A DNA stretch of 64,000 nt, taken from positions 124,001-188,000 of the forward strand of contig JAITYX010000086.1 of assembly GCA_021018815.1 (NCBI GenBank). The letters are read 5' to 3'. Position numbers and translations under genes: made by a program. Below the pieces are notes generated by a model. It worked only from the letters and a program-made list of their open reading frames with translations, did not search any database and was not told where the DNA came from. Positions 1 through 11,376 of this stretch are shown piece after piece; positions within the stretch are counted from its first letter, which is position 1; every line of letters begins with the position of its first letter. This DNA is from Talinum fruticosum (taxonomy: Eukaryota > Streptophyta > Magnoliopsida > Caryophyllales > Talinaceae).

Positions 1-735
1 ATTGCATGAGTCTTCTATGTTCGATGACTACTACTTAGCCCAGGTCTTCACTTCAATCCCTAAAGACAAATTGGCCCCAAAATTCAGCATGCCTAACATC
101 AAATTCTACTGGATGGAAAACCCTCACCATCACGTGAGGAGCTTTGTACGAACAATGACTTTAAAAAATGTATCAAAAGGCACATACCATGTCATCTTCC
201 CATAGACGTTTGACAAAGATGTCATGAAGTGGTACAATGTTGTCAACCTACGAAAGGTCACAAATTGGCAAGATCTTTGCAAAGAGTTCTTACATCAATA
301 CTCCTACAACACTGATCTATCAGTACTCTTCGAGACCTAGAGTTGATCAAGCAAGGGGATAAAGAGAGCTTCACTGACTTCATCACTTGCTGGACTTCAA
401 AACAATTTGCAAAGCGCCAGGTTAGACTCATCATCGAAAACCTAAAATGTACATATCATCAGCACTTGAAGTTTTTACCTTTCATAGATTTTAAAACACT
501 TAGAGATGCTGACATGCTTATAAAAAGGAGTAGGCATCCACAAAAGTCATGGCCAACTCAAAGATCATCCAATGAGCCCATCACTCATCAAGAATGCCAA
601 AAAGTGCACATTTCCTTTTTCCAGATCCATCCTAGGTCTTTCTTTTCTTGTTTAAAAAAAAAACCCAAATCAATATTCCTTTTTGAACTACAAAAGCCTT
701 ATTTCCGATATAGCAGATACGTAGGAAGCCAATGA
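1..735 (+). pseudogene. Ty3/gypsy gag remnant
   Basis: This is a decayed capsid (retrotrans_gag) domain of a Ty3/gypsy element, cut by the window start. Residues of the form PKFSMP, HHHVRSFV, MTLK, WYNVV, NWQDLCKEFL, GDKESFTDF and VRLIIENLK follow the usual order of plant gypsy gag. The reading passes from the frame open at 2-205 (stop at about 203) into the frame open at 343-735, with a frameshift near 330, so no complete gag is encoded. The rest of the element (protease, RT, integrase) is not to the right, where CACTA sequence begins near 1560. The lineage may be Tat/Ogre-like but this is not secure. Confidence 0.75.
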
Positions 736-1560
736 GGTTCGACCGTAATTCTAATCTTGATCCCAATTTCCATTTCAAAAATCAAAGCCACCTTTTTCCA
801 TATCCAGAGGTGTAGAAATCAATAAGGAAGCATGCCATTTTCATCTAGCACCAAAGTGTTAGGTTCACGATTCACCGGTAGCAGTAGTACATTATAGTTT
901 AAGTGGCCTATTTTTCATTAGGCTTTACATTGGGGAGCGGGGGCTAAGCGCGCTTTTGAATTTTTCACATCATATTAATAAATGAATGCATTTGCTCTTA
1001 GAATAGAGTCTTACATTCATCTCCTTTGCATGAGTCAAAATCCTAAAAATACAAAAAAAAATTATAATAAAAGGACCCTACAAGAAATTATTCAATCAAG
1101 CATCCATGAAGTCAGCATCAAGAAGGTCACCAACGTTGCTATCTTCGAATGGAATCACCTATCAAGGCTAGTTAACTCTCCGACATTTGAGAAGAGTTAG
1201 ACATAGGCACCCAAGAAGAACATGGGGCTAATGATCGAAAGGATCATATAACAACTCCAAGAACACTCAAGGAGAGACACAAATCATCTACCTTATAAAC
1301 AAAGTAGCTATCAGTATACAAACTAAAAGCTCAAAATTAGAATGAGGCACATAACCCCATAGAACTTCAGATTTTCAAACAAGTCCAATTCATCCATCCC
1401 TATTCTAGCAAAAGTGGATAGATGTCGAGCTTCAGGACCAACAAAGGTCAAGGTTCAGACAACTAGTCGAACTTCAGGCCAAGAGTGGTAAAGGTTAAGG
1501 CAACTAGTCAAGCTTCAGGCCCAACAGTGGTTAAGGTTAAGACGCTCTTCATTAAGCTTT
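736..1560. other. non-coding flank of the gypsy gag remnant
   Basis: No credible gene is present. Just before it (about 710-745) lies a GATACGTAGGAAGCC-type stretch followed by TTCGACC, a phrase I associate with untranslated or LTR regions of plant gypsy elements. The stretch is probably LTR or UTR of the same remnant. The open frame at 982-1200 has no recognisable domain and is not called. Confidence 0.4.
1424..1545. repeat. three degenerate about 42-bp tandem units
   Basis: Three consecutive units start near 1424, 1466 and 1507. Each opens with TCGAGCTTCAGG or a near variant, continues through AAGGTTAAGG-like sequence and ends near CAACTAG. Small tandem repeats of this kind are common in LTRs or UTRs of gypsy elements. 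Confidence 0.55.
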
Positions 1561-2320
1561 AGGTCCTTAGATCAAAGAAGAGCTATTTGTGAATGGCTCA
1601 GATAGGTTATGTTGCCTGATGGTTAAAGCTCTAATGTGGGAAATTGGGTTGAACCATGTAATACTAAGTTGTAGAGCATAAAAAGCTATGACCATCATAT
1701 TTTTTAGAAAACCTTCTTTTTGTGGCATTTCCTGCACTTCTAGAAGATGTGTTGGCACCACTTATTCAGTTAACTGAGTTCTTCAAAAACCTTTGCTCTA
1801 GTGAACTTTGAGTGGATATGCTTGAAGAGATGCATAAGAATATAACCATTATTCTATGCAAGCTAGAAATGATATTTCCCCTAGGTTTTGGAATGTTATG
1901 GAGTATCTACCAATTCAATTGGTGAAGGAAGCTTTGTTAGGTGGGGCAGTTCAAAATCGACGGATGTACATATTTGAAAGGTACTTTGGCTAGATAAAGA
2001 AAGCATACATGAATAAGGTGTTCCCTAAATCCTTAATGGTAATAGCATACTTGCAATTTGAAATTAAGCATTTCTCATCGCATTATTTAGAGGCCAACGC
2101 GCAACCCATACGCACTAGAGTTGGAAGAAATGAGACAGAATAATAGGATCAATCATATCAATAAACTCTATCCATATTTTGTTATAAGGGAAAGTCAATT
2201 GGCTAACGCAATGGGAGATACCTTAATGAACAGGAATATGGAGCTACTCATTTCCTTCTCATTAAGTACGGTGCACCCACTAAATGACATTTTCTGTATT
2301 TATAATTAACTTCCAAATTT
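1560..2320 (+). pseudogene. CACTA-1 transposase, DUF4218 part (TNP2-like)
   Basis: This is the left fragment of an En/Spm (CACTA) transposase gene, the enzyme that cuts and pastes CACTA elements. Across three frames one reads, in family order: KSYDHH, LLFVAFPALLEDVLAPL, LTEFFKNLCSSEL, DMLEEMHKNI, KLEMIFP, FWNVMEYLPIQLVKEAL, GGAVQNRRMYIFERY, then AYLQFEIKHFSSHYLE. These match the DUF4218 domain that follows the transposase core in plant TNP2 proteins. It is inactive: stops interrupt it after SSEL and FERYFG, and a one-base shift lies in the IFP/FW junction near 1880. Its continuation (DUF4216) lies beyond the Tekay element at 13714. Confidence 0.85.
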
Positions 2321-2482
2321 CTTGATAGATATTTAAAACTTCAATTATGACAAACCAATCCAAATGCAAGTGATGAGGACGTTGACCAAGCAATTGACTT
2401 AAACTTTGACACTTTGTTGAAATATGTAGCAAGCATTTATAGAAAATGTCAAAAATGTCATACCCAATTCAATATATATCCC
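2321..2482. other. CACTA-1 sequence up to the Tekay insertion point
   Basis: AT-rich sequence without a recognisable domain links the DUF4218 remnant to the Tekay left end. I infer that it belongs to CACTA-1, because transposase homology resumes directly beyond the Tekay right end. Confidence 0.45.
2478..2482. other. target-site duplication of the Tekay element (left)
   Basis: ATCCC precedes the 5' LTR and ACCCC (13714-13718) follows the 3' LTR. Four of five bases agree, which fits a 5-bp duplication with one later mutation. Confidence 0.6.
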
Positions 2483-2575
2483 TGTAATGCCCCGACCTTA
2501 AACCAATACAATAACAAAGACTAATAAATATTAATGAGCGCGTGCACTTCAATTCACACTTTTATTTCTCATCAT

Positions 2576-2580
<5 letters not shown>

Positions 2581-2630
<50 letters not shown>
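2581..2630. repeat. (TA)n microsatellite in the 5' LTR
   Basis: Fifty bases of uninterrupted TA. The matching tract in the 3' LTR (about 11179-11195) is only about 17 bases. Confidence 0.95.
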
Positions 2631-2633
<3 letters not shown>

Positions 2634-2752
2634 TGTACTGTACAAGTAACCATTTTATGTGTTGCAGGACTCGAATGATTACAACGACGCTTGGCCAAAA
2701 ATGAGTAAATAAATAAATAAGCAAATAAAGTATGCTTTGTGGTGATTCAAGA

Positions 2753-2806
<54 letters not shown>
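2753..2806. repeat. (TAA)n microsatellite in the 5' LTR
   Basis: A run of about 18 TAA units, also present and slightly longer in the 3' LTR (about 11315-11376). Confidence 0.95.
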
Positions 2807-3006
2807 TCATACACCTAAAGTTTATAATAATTATTCAAGTCGGAATTCATAAAACCGACATTCTTTTGACTTGGGCTTGGCTATTAGGGTAATGGGCTTC
2901 AGGAGAGTGAAAGGCCCAATAACCAAGCAAAAGAAAAATAAAAAAATAAAAAAAAAGGGAGCTGGTTTCAGATTCAAGAGAGAGATTTCTGATTCAAAAT
3001 GTTCCC

Positions 3007-3014
3007 TATTTAAA
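3007..3014 (+). promoter_or_regulatory. TATA-like box of the Tekay LTR promoter
   Basis: TATTTAAA in the context CCCTATTTAAACCCCC, followed by a GC-rich region that would form the transcript leader. The same box is kept in the 3' LTR at 11577-11584. The assignment rests on motif and position only. Confidence 0.55.
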
Positions 3015-5130
3015 CCCCCAAGCACTTCAAAAACACCACCTTCATCATTGTTTCCTTTCCCAACAAAACTCACCTCCCTCACTCAACCCCTCCACTGTTT
3101 AGCCAGACTGACCACCACCACCACCAGCAGCTCCTCCGGTTGCCACCACCGGAGCAACCAGCCACCGGCCACCGCGAAGCCAGCCACAACTGCAGTTTAC
3201 TCTGCTGCACCTGCTGCTGTGCTGCTGCTGCACCTGCTGCCTGCCGCTACACCTGCCGCCAGGCCAGCCGCCAGTCGTTGCCGGTCGCTGCCTTCTGCCG
3301 CCAACCACCGCAGCCGCCGGAGCTCCAATCAGCCACCCCATTCCACCATAAAACCCTCATTTTCTTGTGAGTTTTGGGTAAAAACCTCAACCTCCAACTA
3401 ATTAATTCCTTCAATTTTTTAGAAATAATTAGTTAGATGTTGCATGCAAGGGATATTTATGTAAAATCAGATTACATAGTTAGTATTATGCTTTTGGGGA
3501 TCGTTGATTAGAAACGTTAACTTGGGTTGCCCCAAATCTTGGTATGAGAAGTGATTAGCTTGCATGTGCTTTTAATGGGTTTTAGTGGGCTAATATGATA
3601 CTTAAAATAATGGAAAATGTGCAAAGTAAACCTTTCATAGAGATATTACAATACAAAAAAATTCGTAGAGCATAAGAAAGTAGAGTTGGAAGATTCTGCC
3701 AACCACCACGGATGCCCCCACAGCCTGTAGGACAGGCCGTGGTGGCCAGCAGCGAGTTATTTGACCCAAAACACCCACCACGGGTGCTCCCACAGGCCGT
3801 TGGATAACCTGTGGTGGCCACTAGAAGTTCCCACTGACCGTGGGAAGGCCCTTGATGACCTCTAGAACAAGCCATTGACCCCCACTGGCCGTGGGGAGGT
3901 CCGTGATGACTTCCAAAGCAAAGGAAATTTGGTTTTCGTGATGACTCAAGTTTATTAGAAAGTTTTGGAGGAAGAGATTAACTAAAGTGGGCATGCATCT
4001 TGTGCTTTGAGGATATAGAATAAAATTTTGAATTAAGGAGAATAGGTAAGTTGAATGATTGTAAGAAGTTGAAGACAAAGGGTGATTTTGGGAAGATTAA
4101 AGAAAATAAGTCATTTTGAGGGTTGAAGGAAAGAAGTGATTTTTGCCTTCATAAATTCATCTAATCATGAGAAGTTACAAACAAAAAGGAAATAATCTAA
4201 ATCATATCAATAGTAATAACAATAGCGATGACAATAATAACGATAATAAATTTAATTACTAAGAGTATCGAACCTATTAATGAAACACTTTATTTTGTTA
4301 AGGCATCCACGTTGTTCATCCGAGTCAGCAACTTCAAAGGAATCAGAAGGACTAATTCCACGATTTAAGGTACGTTTATCGCTTGTACCTTACGAAAATC
4401 CATATGTTTATACATAACAATATCAAATGGTTTGCTTAATGAAATGAACCATTTCAAATATTATTTGTCACCTAATTATGTGGCCCGCCCCATATCAATC
4501 ATGTTATCATGATCATATCATATCATATATATTTGGCCATTATCAACCAGACTTTGCCGATCGGTCTGGGTATGCGCATATTTAGGGAAACCGATGATCG
4601 TAAGGAGCCACTCAGATAATAAATGAATAATCGTTTTACTATCTTCTTCCTGTCTTATTTATAAATTAATTGAAATGCATGCGCTCAAATCATATATCTT
4701 CACCTAATTATTTATAGTACATGGATAAGCGTATTGAGCTTTGGCTCATTATTTCGAAATGTTTTATTTGTTTTGTTTTAGGTCAAGCTACTCCAGAAGG
4801 GAGCAAGAAGTAGGATTGTCTACTGGTCGATGTGTCTTAGGGGCTCACAGTGGTGGTGACATGTCGTGTCTTGAGTTATTTTGGTTGCGTTTTAAGTCAT
4901 TACCCTAACGGCATGTATTTTATTTTCTCCGCTTATGTTGTTTTCATTGGTCGTTTTACTTTCGAATTCTGACCTTATCAAGTATTGCATGTAATCTATC
5001 TAAATGTTGCCTTGTTCCTTGTTTGGAATGGCGGTAACGCCTCTAACCTATATTTCCGCTGCGCTAATTACTAGTTAATCAGTCCTTAGGATTAACATGG
5101 TGATTACGCGGTTTAGAGGCGTTACAGTTG

Positions 5131-5147
5131 TGGTATCGGAGCCAAGG
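5131..5147 (+). other. primer-binding site, initiator tRNA-Met
   Basis: TGGTATCGGAGCCAAGG begins four bases after the 5' LTR. It differs at two positions from the usual plant initiator-tRNA-Met primer site, which primes minus-strand cDNA synthesis. Confidence 0.9.
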
Positions 5148-5332
5148 TTATTAGGAACACTGTGAGCTGTGTAGGTGTCATGTGAGTCAAGTTAGGGATA
5201 GGATGTGCAACTTTGGGTGACTTGCTTAGCGTGCCTCTATATGCATTCGTATGACAGTATTGATTGTGAAAATAATGATATCATGTTAAATACTCTAAAC
5301 ACCTTTTGTGGTATGATATTGTGGATTAACCT

Positions 5333-6072
5333 TTGACCTTCTTGTTTTATATGTCAATTCCAGGTTTGCCTGTTGACCCGTACTCCTTAGCAATGGTACC
5401 GGGAACGTTGATACTAGACCATATATCCCACCTTGAGACCTGCATGGCCGCACACATGCAAGATCCTTTCTCGACCTTCCATAGCTCACTTGTGCGAGCT
5501 CACTGTCTATTGTGGACCCTACCACTTACCGAGCCATGGAGGCACTTTAAAGTACGATTTTCATCACCACAGGAAACCCCGGGCGGATTGGGGTAGATTT
5601 CAGGGCCGGGTGCTTGGGCCATTATCACGCATGAGTTGCTCATGCGTGAATGGCTCGAGTACGGGGGATCACCTCTCAGCTTATCCCACTCCTTTTCCCC
5701 AAGCTTTTCACGCCGACCCTATCCGCGCCACCACCCCAAGTTCCACTACCTCACCCCTCACCGGAACCAGAACCTGAGCCTCACCTGGCCGACTCTCCTC
5801 TAGAGGACCCGGAGGAGGAGAGCGAACCCCTACCATTGACCCCCAACCTTTCTGAGGACTCGGGGGAGTCCACATTCTTATCGACATCCTTAAATCACCC
5901 GAGATTGTGGTGATTGACACTGATAAGGAGGATGCCATTATGGAGGACCCGGAGGAGGACCCCGAGGAAGATCCCAAGGAGGATGAGGTGGAAATCGTGT
6001 ACGTCAGCTCTGAGTTTGAGGAGGATGACGACCCTAGCGACTTTGACTACGATCCCTCCAGGGATCGTTAGG
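5333..6072 (+). pseudogene. leader ORF between PBS and gag, proline- and acid-rich
   Basis: An eroded open frame precedes gag. Pieces lie in successive frames at 5333-5596, 5433-5777, 5650-5913 and about 5900-6072. The middle is rich in P and E (PEPEPEP) and the end is strongly acidic (MEDPEEDPEEDPKEDEV, then EFEEDDDPSDFDYDPSRD), closed by a stop near 6072. It matches no catalytic domain I know. Because it sits downstream of the PBS in the gag-pol sense and keeps codon-like texture over about 700 bp, I infer an element-encoded accessory protein. It could also be a fortuitously open leader. Confidence 0.5.
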
Positions 6073-6475
6073 CTTGCATAGCCTCTATTCTTTTGCCATG
6101 GGCCATGATGGCCTAGATGATTTTGTATAGTTGGATAGACTTTTGTAGTATGTGATGTACGTACGTGTGTAGGAGATAGCATGGATGTATTTATGTATAT
6201 ACTAGCCAAACTAACCAATATTGATGATCGCCTATGATATTTTTTGGACTTAGGCGGCTTGACCTAGCTCACTGACCTAGGCTAACCTCGGAATGAGGTA
6301 TGTACCATAGGAATTAATGATTTGGGACATAGTGTGGTATGGGCATGACCTTTGATGTCACTTATTCACCTTTTCTGTTAAGGATCATTTCCTGTTATTT
6401 ATTTTGTTCCTTTTTAATTATTGTAAGACCTATGTGAGTTTTTTTTTAGTACAACGTGATATAGGTATTACATAG

Positions 6476-7665
6476 GTGAATAAACTAAGAAGAAAACCAA
6501 TATATTTGTTTTGTAGAATGTCACATGACGCAAGTAACAACCAACCTGGGAGTGAAAACCAGGAGGAATCAGGAGATAATCATGTGTTTGGGGTACCCCT
6601 AATGCCACCACTTACCAACACCCAACAACAAACCAACCAACCCCAAACTCACATTTCCATTCACTCCAATCCTAATGAGGGTGAAAACCCCGCATATTGG
6701 AAAAGGCTTGTTCATGAGTTACTGAAGAAGATACCTACCTCTACCACACCCGTTGGAACCTCCCAAAATACTAAAAAGCTAGCCGACAGAGTAGCTAAGC
6801 GAAACCCCGGGGTGTATAGTGGGAGGATTGACCTAGTAGAACTGGAAGAGTGGATTACGAACATGGAAAAGATTTTTGCAATAATTGAGGTACCCGAGGA
6901 TAAGAAAGTGACAATAGGGACATTTTATTTGACTGGAGAAGCTGATATATGGTGGAGTACGATCAAAGAGAAGTACCATGGGCCTGAGTTTACCTGGACC
7001 CAATTCTTGGAGGAACTTAAGGCTAAGTTCTACCCTACTTCGATGCAACGCATGAAGGAAAAGGAATTCCTAGAGTTGAGGATGACGGAAAACATGACCA
7101 TTATGCAATATATGGCTAAATTCAATGAATTAGCTCGTTTTGCTCAAGATTTCATCGCCACTGAGAGGATGAAGATGCTAAGATATGAAGAAGGCCTTGC
7201 CGTCTATATCCAGCACCAGTTGGCGGGTCAGCCAATCAAAACCACCCATGACCTGTATGAATGGGCTGCTGAAGTGGAAAGGATTAAGAAGGAGTTAAGG
7301 AGTCATAGCTCGGAAATCCAAAACGGAAGTGGAATGATCGAGGAAATTAGAGTGAAAACACCACCCCAAGAAAACTACTCCTGCCCGGACCAAGAATCCC
7401 ACACCGATCACCTATGAACCATGTGGAAAATGTGGGAGGACCAATCATACTAGAGCTGAGTGCGGGGTCGGAACTAACCAGTGTACCTGGTGTGGAAGTG
7501 CTGAACATCGAGTATACAACTATCCCAAAAGGTTGAAAGCGGTGGAGAAAGGGACAACGAAGCCGGTACCTAAGACAATTCCAAGTTCCTCAACTGCCCA
7601 TTCCGCTAGCGTAGGCAGAGCCTATGTGATGAACAAAAGGACGCAGCTGCCACTAGTACAGTAGT
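6476..7665 (+). pseudogene. Tekay gag (capsid and zinc knuckle)
   Basis: Gag forms the virus-like particle and binds the element RNA. The frame is open from 6476 to 7417; the ATG at 6518 (MSHDASNNQ) is the likelier start because the upstream residues look untranslated. Capsid motifs include VYSGRIDLVELEEWI, FYLTGEADIWW, FLEELKAKFYP, KEFLELRM and FNELARFA. A frameshift near 7400 moves reading to a frame holding a CX2CX4HX4C knuckle (CGKCGRTNHTRAEC). A second knuckle has lost its last cysteine (CTWCGSAEHRVYNY). That frame stops near 7665, before the protease, so no Gag-Pol fusion can form. Confidence 0.9.
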
Positions 7666-7999
7666 CACTGGAACCCTCTTTTTAAATTCAACTCCATTTT
7701 ATGTATTATTTGATTCTGGAGCATCCAACTCTTTCATTTCAACCCAAGTTGCGCCTCGACTGAAGTTAGAAAGTAATAGGGTCGTAAGCAAATACCAAGT
7801 CAGCCTGCCTAACGGTCAGGTGGTAGAATGCCCTTATTCATACCAAAATGTTCCATTGACCATCTCCGGAGAGAATTTCCCAACCAACCTAACCCAATTC
7901 GACTTAGCCGAGTTCGAAGTGGTGTTAGGAATGGATTGGTTGTCAAGGTTTGGAGCGAAAATAGATTGCGAAGAAACAAGAGTGGGTGTTGAAGAGTAG
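7637..7999 (+). pseudogene. Tekay aspartic protease
   Basis: Retroviral-type protease that would cleave Gag-Pol. The active-site motif DSGASNSFI is intact, followed by a VSLPNGQVVECP stretch and the family motif VVLGMDWLSRFGA. It is in a different frame from the zinc knuckle (shift near 7637) and ends at a stop at 7997-7999 (after VGVEE), well before the reverse transcriptase. Confidence 0.88.
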
Positions 8000-8148
8000 T
8001 CAGGGAGGAAAAGTGTCATTTCATGGGAATAATAGTAAAACGGAGTGTTCCGTTATATCTTTGATGAGGGTAAGGAAACTTGTACAAAAAGGTGTCAGGT
8101 TTATTTCTGTTATATCACTGGGGAAAGTCAAGAAGAGTTAAAACTTTG

Positions 8149-9515
8149 AGATATCCCTATAGTAAGGGAGTTCCCTGATGTTTTTCCTGAATAACTTCCA
8201 GGAGTACCACCTCAAAGAGAAATAGATTTCGAGGTAGATTTAATCCCAGGGTCGCGACCTATCTCCAAAGCACCTTATAGGATGGCCCCAGCTGAGCTGA
8301 AGGAATTGAGAACTCAATTGGAAGAACTCGTGGAAAAAGGTTTCATTAGGCCAAGTACCTCACCTTGGGGAGCCCCAGTTTTATTCGTGAAAAAAAAATG
8401 GTACGCTAAGGTCGTGCATCGACTATAGGGAGTTGAATAAGATCACGATCAAGAATAAGTATCCCCTACCCCGAATCGATGACCTATTTGATCAACTGCA
8501 AGGTGCTGGGATATTTTCAAAGATAGATTTAAGGTCCGCTACCATCAACTTCGAATTAAGCCTGAGGACATACCTAAGACCGCATTCAGGACTAGGTACG
8601 GTCACTATGAGTTCATGGTTATGCCATTTGGGTTGACGAACGCACCTGTAAAGTTTATGAATTTGATGAATAGGATTTTCAGACCCTACTTGGATAAATT
8701 TGTGGTGGTATTCATAGATGACATCCTAATGTACTCCAAGGATAGGGAAGAACATGTGTGTCATTTGAGAATAATTTTACAAACTTTGCGAGAAAATCAG
8801 TTGTATGCCACATTGCAAAAGTGCGAATTTTGGCTGAGTGAGGTAGCATCTCTAGGTCACGTGGTGTCTAAAGAGGGGATAAAGGTTGATCCACATAAAG
8901 TGCAAGCGGTCACAGAATGGCCAAGGCCAACCAGTGTCACCGAAGTAAGGAGTTTCCTAGGGTTGGCTGGATATTATCGAAGGTTCGTACAGGATTTTTC
9001 GAAAATAGCTTTTCCCATGACAAATCTTCTAAAGAAAACCACCAAGTTTTAATGGACTGATAAGTGCGAAGGAGCATTTCAAGAGTTGAAAAAGAGATTA
9101 ACCACAACCCCAATACTAACCTTACCTGAGGAAGGCAAGGAGTACACAATTTATAGTGACGCATCAAAAAATGGGGCTGATGCAGGATGGTAAGGTTGTA
9201 GCATATGCTTCGCGTCAACTAAAATCGTATGAAAGGAACTATCCCACTCATGATTTGGAGTTGGTTGCAGTAGTATTCGCCTTAAAAATTTGGGGACATT
9301 ACCTATATGGAGTATCCTGCAAAATATACACCGACCATCAAAGCTTAAAGTATGTCTTCACCCAAAAAGAGTTCAACTTGAGGCAGAGACGATGGTTAGA
9401 ACTATCGAAGGATTATGACTTGGAGATCCAGTACCACCCCGGAAAAGCGAATGTCGTCGCAGATGCCTTAAGTAGAAAAACTCAGCATAACTTAAACACC
9501 ATAGTCATAACCTAA
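8149..9515 (+). pseudogene. Tekay reverse transcriptase and RNaseH
   Basis: RT copies the RNA genome and RNaseH removes the RNA strand. RT motifs in order: [78 protein letters not shown], the catalytic [10 protein letters not shown], and [14 protein letters not shown]. RNaseH follows: [42 protein letters not shown] and ADALSRK. It is broken by a stop near 8200 (after FPE), a frameshift in an A-run near 8391-8400, shifts near 8540, a TAA at 9050-9052 and a shift near 9180. Catalytic residues are otherwise kept. Confidence 0.92.
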
Positions 9516-9529
9516 CCGACCCTTATCCG

Positions 9530-10874
9530 TGAACTGCAAGCTGAGGGGATTGAGTTTATCAAACCTCCAGTGAGTGGGGGTTGTTAGCTATGTTGGAATT
9601 TAGATCATCAATTTTGGAGGAAATTAAGTTAGGGCAGGTGAAGGATGAAGAGCTGATAAGGATCAAGCAGAGCCTAGACAAGGGTAAATTTCCGGTGGTT
9701 TTGTGGTACACGAGGATGGTAGCTTACGATTTCTGAATCGTTGGTGTGTACCCAATCAAGGAGACCTCAAAAAGAGAATTCTAGATGAGGCACACACTAC
9801 CTCATACTCCGTGCATCCTGGGGGAACAAAGATGTATATGGACTTAAGGCAGAATTTTTGGTGGCCTAATATGAAGAGGGAGGTGGCAGAATATGTGGAC
9901 CGGTGTCTTACCTGTCAGAGGGTGAAAGCCGAACATCAACGCCCTATAGGGGCACTACGACCTCTTGAGATACCAACATGGAAATGGGATTCGATATCAA
10001 TGGATTTCATCATGGGACTTCCCATATCCTCCTCTAAGAAGAACGCAATTTGGACCATTGTGGATCGCCTCACCAAGTCTGCACATTTCATACCCATCCA
10101 CGATGGTTGGAGTGTGGACAGGCTAGGCCAGTTATACGTGAAGGAAATTGTAAGGGTACATGGCATTCCGAAGGATATAGTGTCAGATAGGGACACTCGG
10201 TTCCAATCGCGATTTTGGAGAGCCTTGCAATGAGCTTTTGGAACTAAGCTAAATTTTAGTAGCTCATATCATCCTGAGACGGATGGCCAAACCGAGAGGG
10301 TTAACCAAATACTAGAGCACATGTTGAGGGCATGTGTTCTTGATTTCCAAGGGAAATGGGAGGATTACCTCGCTCTGGTGGAATTTTCATATAATAATAG
10401 CTACCAAGCCACCATCAAGAAGGCTCCATTTGAGGCACTTTATGGGAGGAGGTGCAGAACCCCTTTGTGTTGGAGTGACCTTGACGAAACACTCATTGTG
10501 GGACCATAAATGATACAGGATACCACCGAAAGAATTAGGATGATACAACAGCGTATCGGGAAGCTCAAAGCAGACCAAAGAATTATGCCGACCAACGAAG
10601 GAAACCCTTGGAGTTCCAAGAAGGAGACATGGTGTTCCTAGGAGTTTCCCCAACAAAGGGTGTAAAGAGGTTCTGCATTAAAGGGAAATTGAGCCCTAGA
10701 TACATCGGACCTTACGAGATCATAAAGAAGCTGAACTCTGTGGCTTACAAACTAGCATTGCCTTCCGATCTTGAACACGTGCATAACGTGTTTTATATAT
10801 CTCAACTTCGGAAATATATATCTGATCCAAGCCATATCATAGAGCCTGAACCCATTCTGGTCGCCAAAATTTAG
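9530..10874 (+). pseudogene. Tekay integrase
   Basis: Integrase joins cDNA ends to host DNA. The HHCC zinc region is present (DEAHTTSYSVHPGG to CLTCQRVKAEHQ), then the catalytic core with SMDFIMGLP, a SDRDTRF motif and YHPETDGQTERVNQ supplying the D, D and E. The C-terminal part has SPRYIGPYEIIKK and HNVFYISQLRKY, the usual GPY/F region. The longest open piece is 9703-10233. Stops lie at 10231 and at about 10509, with a frameshift before 10608. Confidence 0.92.
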
Positions 10875-11026
10875 CCTACGAAGAACAACCCATACAGATA
10901 ATGGATCGGAGAATCAAACAACTCCGCAATAAGGCCATTCCATTAGTAAAGGTATTGTGGGCGATCACAGAAGCCACCTGCGAAACTGAAGAGGACATGA
11001 AAAAGAAATATCCTCATTTATTTTAA
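10875..11026 (+). pseudogene. integrase C-terminal chromodomain
   Basis: After a stop and frame change at 10874, the next frame reads YEEQPIQIMDRRIKQLRN, PLVKVLW, then EATCETEEDMKKKYPHLF and a stop. This is the chromodomain of chromoviruses, thought to steer integration to chromatin with particular histone marks. The expected tryptophan of the ATWE motif is C here, so the reader pocket may be damaged. Confidence 0.85.
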
Positions 11027-11051
11027 GGTAACGTCGTCTTGTCCTATTTGC

Positions 11052-11088
11052 AAGTTTCGGGGACAAAACTTATTTTAAGGAGGGAGAC
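11052..11088 (+). other. pre-PPT hairpin and polypurine tract
   Basis: AAGTTTCGGGGACAAAACTT (11052-11071) can form a short imperfect hairpin. AAGGAGGGAGAC then directly precedes the 3' LTR and is the polypurine tract that primes plus-strand synthesis. Confidence 0.85.
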
Positions 11089-11316
11089 TGTAATGCCCTG
11101 ACCTTAAACCAATACAATAACAAAGATTAATAAATATTAATGAGCGCGTGCACTTCAATTCACACTTTTGTTTCTCATCATATATATATATATATTCTGT
11201 ACTATATAAGTAACCATTTTATGTGTTGCAGGACTCGGATGATTATAACGAAGCTTGGCTAAAAATAAGTAAATAAATAAATAAGCAAATAAAGTATGCT
11301 TTGTGGTGATTCAAGA

Positions 11317-11376
<60 letters not shown>

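Larger units (their letters stand above)
2483..5126 (+). repeat. 5' LTR of the Tekay element
   Basis: Starts TGTAATGCCCCGACC and ends GGCGTTACA, directly followed by the PBS. Contents in order: a (TA)n tract, a (TAA)n tract, a TATA-like box, a GC-rich block rich in CTG/CAG and CCACC runs (about 3110-3340), an imperfectly repeated GGCCGTGGTGGCCA-type block (3700-3900), then AT-rich sequence. The open frames in the GC-rich block (2871-3401, 3140-3370 and antisense) are low-complexity and not called as genes. Confidence 0.93.

Noticed and set aside
2578..2814. Open frame with long leucine and YI runs
   Set aside because: Translation of (TAA)n and (TA)n microsatellites.
2871..3401. 176-residue open frame and overlapping frames in the Tekay LTR (repeated at 11618-11956)
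   Set aside because: They lie over the TATA box and a GC-rich, CTG/CAG-rich leader, are low-complexity, and occur in both LTRs. No domain is visible.
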